Source of the DNA: Cinnamomum chago
Lineage: Eukaryota; Streptophyta; Magnoliopsida; Laurales; Lauraceae
Direction: 5' to 3'
DNA: 64,000 bases
Assembly: GCA_038049695.1 (NCBI GenBank)
Contig: CP142461.1
Span: 23,753,001 to 23,817,000 of the forward strand
In this document: piece after piece, positions 59,990-64,000 of the stretch
How the letters are laid out: each line of letters begins with the position of its first letter
How positions within the stretch are numbered: position 1 is the first letter of the stretch
Position numbers and translations under genes: made by a program
Notes under the pieces: model-generated
Told to the model about the DNA's origin: nothing
The model's input: the letters and a program-made list of their open reading frames with translations, nothing else
The model's database searches: none

Positions 59990-61794
59990 ACTTCTAGGAA
60001 ATAAAAGACTCTAGGAACCTTAAGACGTGTGGTGAGGACTCGTTTTCTTTTCTTTAGTTGTTGTTTTTGTAAGTTTGTGCCTGTTTTTCTTCTAGTGGGG
60101 GAGACTATTTTTGTCTCCTTTTCTTGTCCTTGTTTTTAGTGAATTTGGAGGACCAAATTCTTTCTAGTGGGGGAGAATTTAGTGTCTCCGCACCCACATT
60201 TAGTTCCTTTTTCTTGTTTTCGCACCAGAGAGTCAGAGCTTTGTGGACTTAGCAGGTGTTTCTCGAAGGACTTTGGCAGAATTTTCAGCTTTTGGATGTC
60301 ACAGACGGAGCTTTAGGAGGAATTTGCGACCAATTGTTCGTCAGCAAGGAATGTGAGCAGCATATCGAGACCCAATTACAGTTGATCGTGTACCGTCAGA
60401 GGATTCGTCAGGCAAGTAAGTGTGGATTTTTGGATAAACTTGGATTATTTTCCTAAGCCAGAAGACTCCATAAGCCGAAGAAGTGATGGACTTTATGAGA
60501 TTTGAGGTGATTTTCAGTGGTGCAGCTCCAAAGAGGTGTGAAAAGTTAGAAATTCCTTGAGTATTGATGAGCTTATGATGTAGAATTGTTGGATGAGGTT
60601 TAACAGTTGCAGTTACGATGGTGAGTCAACTCAGCAGGATGTATCAGTGGATGATTAAAAACATAGGAAATTAGTTTCAGCAGCAGTGTAGAGAGTTATA
60701 TGTGGAATTGATTGTTATCTGATCGCGTGATAGAGAAGATTTAGTGGACTTTACCGACTTGGAGAACATCAGTTTGAGGCAGAGTACAGATACGAGCAGA
60801 AAAATCATCACCGATGGACAATGACAGTTGAAGGATTCAGAGAAGAATGAATTTGACAGAAGCACACCTCACGAAGTTGGACAAGTGGAGTAGCATGGCA
60901 GTTAAAGTGTTGACGGGTCTAGTCAGAGTTGGAAACTTACAGAACTACGAGCCTTGTGTTTTGACGAGCAGATATAGATGATTGAAGTGTTCAGAGGACC
61001 GTTCAAATATTTGATTGTATCAGCTTGGTATATGAAGGAGTGACAGATTCTCAAGTCATTCACCTCGAAGATTGTGCATTGGCAGGAGACATAATTTCGA
61101 CAACTTTGACAGAGATGACAGAAGAGTACAGAGTACTGGACGACATTGCCTAAAGTAAGAGATATCTGGTAATACTCAGCATCACCAATTTTCTGAAGCC
61201 AAGGACAGATAGAAGAATAAGATAATATTTCAAGGTAAAGGCATGTCGAAGACTGGCAGAGACCGACTGTTGTGCAGTGGATCAAGGGCAATGATCAGAA
61301 ACAGTTAGAGCTTCAAATGTTGAAGAATGGTGAAAGGACAAGCATTATTGTGTCAGAGACTGATTATGGTGCAATGGATAGGAGTACCGAGCAGAAAGAG
61401 TTAGAGCTAACAAGAGTTCTCCTTGAAGATGGTGCAATTGACATGAGACCCTAGCTTCGACAGCTGTGACGAAGTCGACAGAATTGTTCCAAGAATTTTC
61501 GGCATCAGGGTGACTAGAAGCGAGAGACTTGGTGGAACTTAGAAGGAGTCAGAGATGACAAATTCCTTGAGCAGTCAGATTGGTAGAGCAGTAACAGATT
61601 TGAGCCAGTGGTGGAATGTCTGACAACTGTTGATAGTTGACCGAAGAGTTCTACAGCGAGGATGATCCAGCGAGTCCAGTGCTTCCGAGAGGGCCATTTT
61701 GGAGCAGTTGTTTGAGGTTTTCTTTTTGAAGTGTGGGATTAATGTCCCCACTTGTTTTTGAGTTGTTTAGTTCATTTGGAGGACCAAATGTTCT
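59990..61794 (+). other. 3' internal tail of an A-type gypsy element
   Basis: Ends in a PPT and an A LTR start, so it is the last part of such an element. No long ORF or recognisable RT, integrase or chromodomain. PPT-like GTGGGGGAGA occurs twice more at about 60097 and 60162. GGAGGACCAAAT before CTAGTGGGGGAGAATTT (60150-60180) repeats before the true PPT (61778). Confidence 0.55.
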
Positions 61795-61807
61795 AAGGGG
61801 GGGAGGA
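61795..61807 (+). other. Polypurine tract of the A-type element
   Basis: AAGGGGGGGGAGGA directly before LTR A (TGTGAGAACC). It proves that the A sequence is an LTR and supports a Del/Tekay-like gypsy origin. Confidence 0.8.
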
Positions 61808-61962
61808 TGTGAGAACCCGACCCCTAATCTCTTGGATTAGTGTTGTCTTATTTGTGGATTAGTTCTTTTAGTGGGATTAGTATTTGTTGGGTTGAGTTTG
61901 TGAGCTAGAATGATTTTTCTTCTAGTTTTGGGCTTTTGAGTGCTTTGGTAGCTTGTGGGGCC
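61808..61962 (+). mobile_element. Start of a 3' LTR A, cut by a C element
   Basis: 155 bp matching 16883 onward and the reverse strand of 7383 and 21105. The rest lies beyond the C element, outside the window. Confidence 0.85.
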
Positions 61963-63720
61963 TGTTAGGTCTTTTGTTTTTGCAATTTGATGGATGCATT
62001 TGCACTTTAGCATCATTTGATATTTCACACTTGCATTGATTTAAAATATCTTGAAATCTAGTTTTATACATGCATTGGTTTTTAGTTTTGGAAAAGTTTT
62101 TGGTTTATGCATGTTTTGGTTCGAATCTTGGATGCATTGGTTTTAGAACCCAAAACTCTTTTGAAAACCTAATTCCTTGTGCATTATATTTGGAAAATCA
62201 TGTTAGGTATTTAGGTTTGAGGTTTGCATACTTTTATCTCAAAAAGAATCTTTTGTGTATGCAATTTCATTAGAAAAGAGTTTTTACTAATCAAGCTTGC
62301 CTAAGGTCTTAAACCTTTGAATCATCTTAGGCTTTAGGTGTCTCATGTTTTAAACATCTTAGAATACCTTAAAACATGTATTTAAGCTTGATTTAGTGGC
62401 CAAAAAGATCCCCCAAAGAAAAACTTTGAAAATGGAAAAAGTGGATTTTTGGCCCAGGGACTCGCCCGGCAGTGTCGCCGGTCGACCGAGCCCTGTGTCT
62501 CGGTCGACCGAGGACACTGCAGGGCCCTGGGAAGTTTCTGTGCAGAAATTTCCCAACGGTCAGAAATATGACCGTTGTGTTGTCCCGGTCGACCGAGCCC
62601 CTCTAGGTCGACCGAGACAACTAGCCCGTGGACTGTTTTTTGCCTATAAAGTCCATTCATTTCCAACTTCTCAAAAGTGGAACAAATGAGCTCTTGAGAG
62701 CATTTTGGAGCCAAACAAAGGGGAAGAAGTTGGAAAGGCTAGAAAGCCATTTGGAAATCAAATGTTTGAGATTTAAAAAGGTAGACCTTACTTATCATTT
62801 TGATTTCCATTAAAAGTAGAATCAATGCATCATTAAATCTTTGTATTTGCATATTTGCATGATTTCTAGCTTTTAAAGAGATGTGTTGCAAACTCTAAAT
62901 CATCCTTGGTAAATTAGATTAGTTTGCAAACTCTCTTATCCTAATCACATGCTTTCTTAGATTTTAACATTCATACAACTTGTTTAATTCATTTCATCAA
63001 AGTTGTTTGAATTCTTTATGTGATTAGTTTTTCTCTTCAATCATCATTTTATAAGCTTTGATTTTAAAATGCATCATGCATTCATTTAAGAGCTTCATAG
63101 TTAACATTGATTGAAGAAACACATTCATACACTTGTGCACACACTTTAGCTTGTTTTAAGTGTATGTTTATAATTTGGAATTTCACTTTCCTTTTAGCCT
63201 ATTAAGAGGCAATTCCAATTGAGCTTAATTTGTAATCTCTTAGAGTGATCTTTTGTGAAGACACTTTCTTTGAGAAATCATCTTTGTGTAAGGTTATTGC
63301 TTAGCCTTTGAAAAGCAATTTGTAAAGGTTATTGCTAAGCCTAGAAAAGCACAATTGAGAGGTTGTTGTTGAGCCTTAGAAAAACAACATTGTAAGGTTA
63401 TTGCTAAGCCTAAGAAAAGCATATTGTAAGGGTTATTGCTTAGCCTAGTAAAAAGCATAAGTAGTGGAATCCGGTGGGGTGTTGGAGACACAAGCCGGTA
63501 GTGGATGTAGGCACGTTGGCCGAACCACTATAAACATTGTGTTGTGGTGATTGCTTTTGTGGTGATTGTTTATTTGAGCTTCCGCATATTGTATGGTTAA
63601 TCATCACATGTGACTAGTTTTTATTAAGAAGTTAAAATTGGTTTAAATTGGTCATAGTAGTAGCTCACCCTATTCACCCCCCCCCCCCCCTCTAGGGTTA
63701 GGATCTATAGAGGACTTTCA
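61963..63720 (+). mobile_element. 5' LTR of a second C element
   Basis: Starts TGTTAGGTCTTTTG, ends GAGGACTTTCA. C-run of 14, minisatellite at 63284-63470, TATA at 62645-62650. It is followed by a PBS and gag, so it is a 5' LTR, not a solo LTR. The element continues beyond 64000. Confidence 0.92.
62466..62650 (+). promoter_or_regulatory. Dyad pairs, AACGG hairpin and TATA, C LTR copy 8
   Basis: Centres at 62483.5 and 62505.5 (22 bp), then 62590.5 and 62609.5 (19 bp, a small deletion). CCCAACGGTCA at 62552-62562 opens the hairpin. TATAAA at 62645. Confidence 0.87.
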
Positions 63721-63722
63721 AT

Positions 63723-63734
63723 TGGTATCAGAGA
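63723..63734 (+). other. Primer-binding site, one mismatch
   Basis: TGGTATCAGAGA; the usual last base is C. 2 bp after the LTR. Confidence 0.88.
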
Positions 63735-63821
63735 CAAGTGCTCTAATCCCTTAGGATCAAGTGTTTGGAACTCTTGATTAGGTGTAAAAACCTAGAGTTA
63801 AAACCCTAGAGTTGTCCTTAT

Positions 63822-64000
63822 ATGAAAATCATTAGAATGGACTCCACTATGCTAGACCTTGTAGATTCTTCTAGACCCCTCATTCTTCCATCTTATGGAG
63901 ATTCAAAAATTGAAATTAAAGAATCTCAACTTGAATTAAAAGAAGAAGAATATGATGAACTTGAAGCCTATGAGGAATTGTACACATGGTCCTTAGAGGT
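63822..64000 (+). CDS. Gag of the second C element, N-terminal 59 residues (runs off the window)
   Basis: MKIIRMDSTMLDLVDSSRPL and onward, clearly homologous to the start of the gag at 49135, and open to the window edge. It supports the same start codon in both elements. Whether this copy carries pol cannot be seen. Confidence 0.85.
   Translation, partial: MKIIRMDSTMLDLVDSSRPLILPSYGDSKIEIKESQLELKEEEYDELEAYEELYTWSLE

Noticed and set aside
60256..61454. Remnant integrase or chromodomain in the tail of the A-type element
   Set aside because: No HHCC, DDE or chromodomain pattern could be read in any frame, so only a non-coding tail is called.

Overview
This window is repeat-dense nuclear DNA from a flowering plant. 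It shows Ty1/copia and Ty3/gypsy retrotransposon proteins, LTRs with 5-bp target-site duplications (TSDs), plant-type primer-binding sites and one gene of the plant-specific S-protein-homologue (SPH, self-incompatibility S1) family. The species cannot be named from sequence alone. Almost every base is retrotransposon. The only gene judged to be host and intact is the SPH gene at 24813-25223 (minus).

Region 1 (1-24709) is one copia element on the minus strand: decayed gag/protease at 1-960, a long leader, and its 5' LTR at 23027-24709. Its leader is split by a gypsy-type solo LTR 'B1' (1848-22083). B1 holds two 'A' solo LTRs (3302-7383 and 8058-21105). The second A holds a 'B2' LTR (8491-11295), a copia 'C' LTR (12866-14761) and a third, inverted A LTR (16883-20893). 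The joins are supported by 5-bp TSDs that I read by eye.

Region 2 (24710-28755) holds the SPH gene, then degenerate unique or ancient repeat sequence with a weak LTR-like segment. Region 3 (28756-36024) is the 5' part of a Tat-lineage gypsy element: LTR, PBS and broken gag-protease, interrupted by solo LTR 'D', which itself holds a C LTR. Region 4 (36025-54731) has a truncated B2 LTR carrying a C LTR. It then has a broken SIRE-like gag split by another B1 LTR. That B1 holds a nearly pristine 7.56-kb gag-only C element (43438-50998) and one more C solo LTR (51290-53503).

Region 5 (54732-58187) has an unrecognised protein-like fragment, old gypsy-type sequence with about 195-bp repeats, and a small TRIM-like LTR in two copies. 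Region 6 (58188-64000) has a truncated C LTR, the 3' end of an A element (internal tail, polypurine tract, LTR start) and a C element whose 5' LTR, PBS and gag start run off the window.

The most unusual signal is a cluster of perfect or near-perfect 12-16 bp dyads inside the LTRs. Cores are GGTCGACC, GCTCGAGC, GATCGATC, GGTTAACC and GGCTAGCC. In the C family four dyads form two pairs, almost always 22 bp centre to centre. They flank a 10-bp-stem hairpin with AACGG motifs and sit directly upstream of a TATA box. Related LTR copies carry different dyads at the same place, and changes keep the symmetry. A and B LTRs carry similar clusters downstream of their TATA box.
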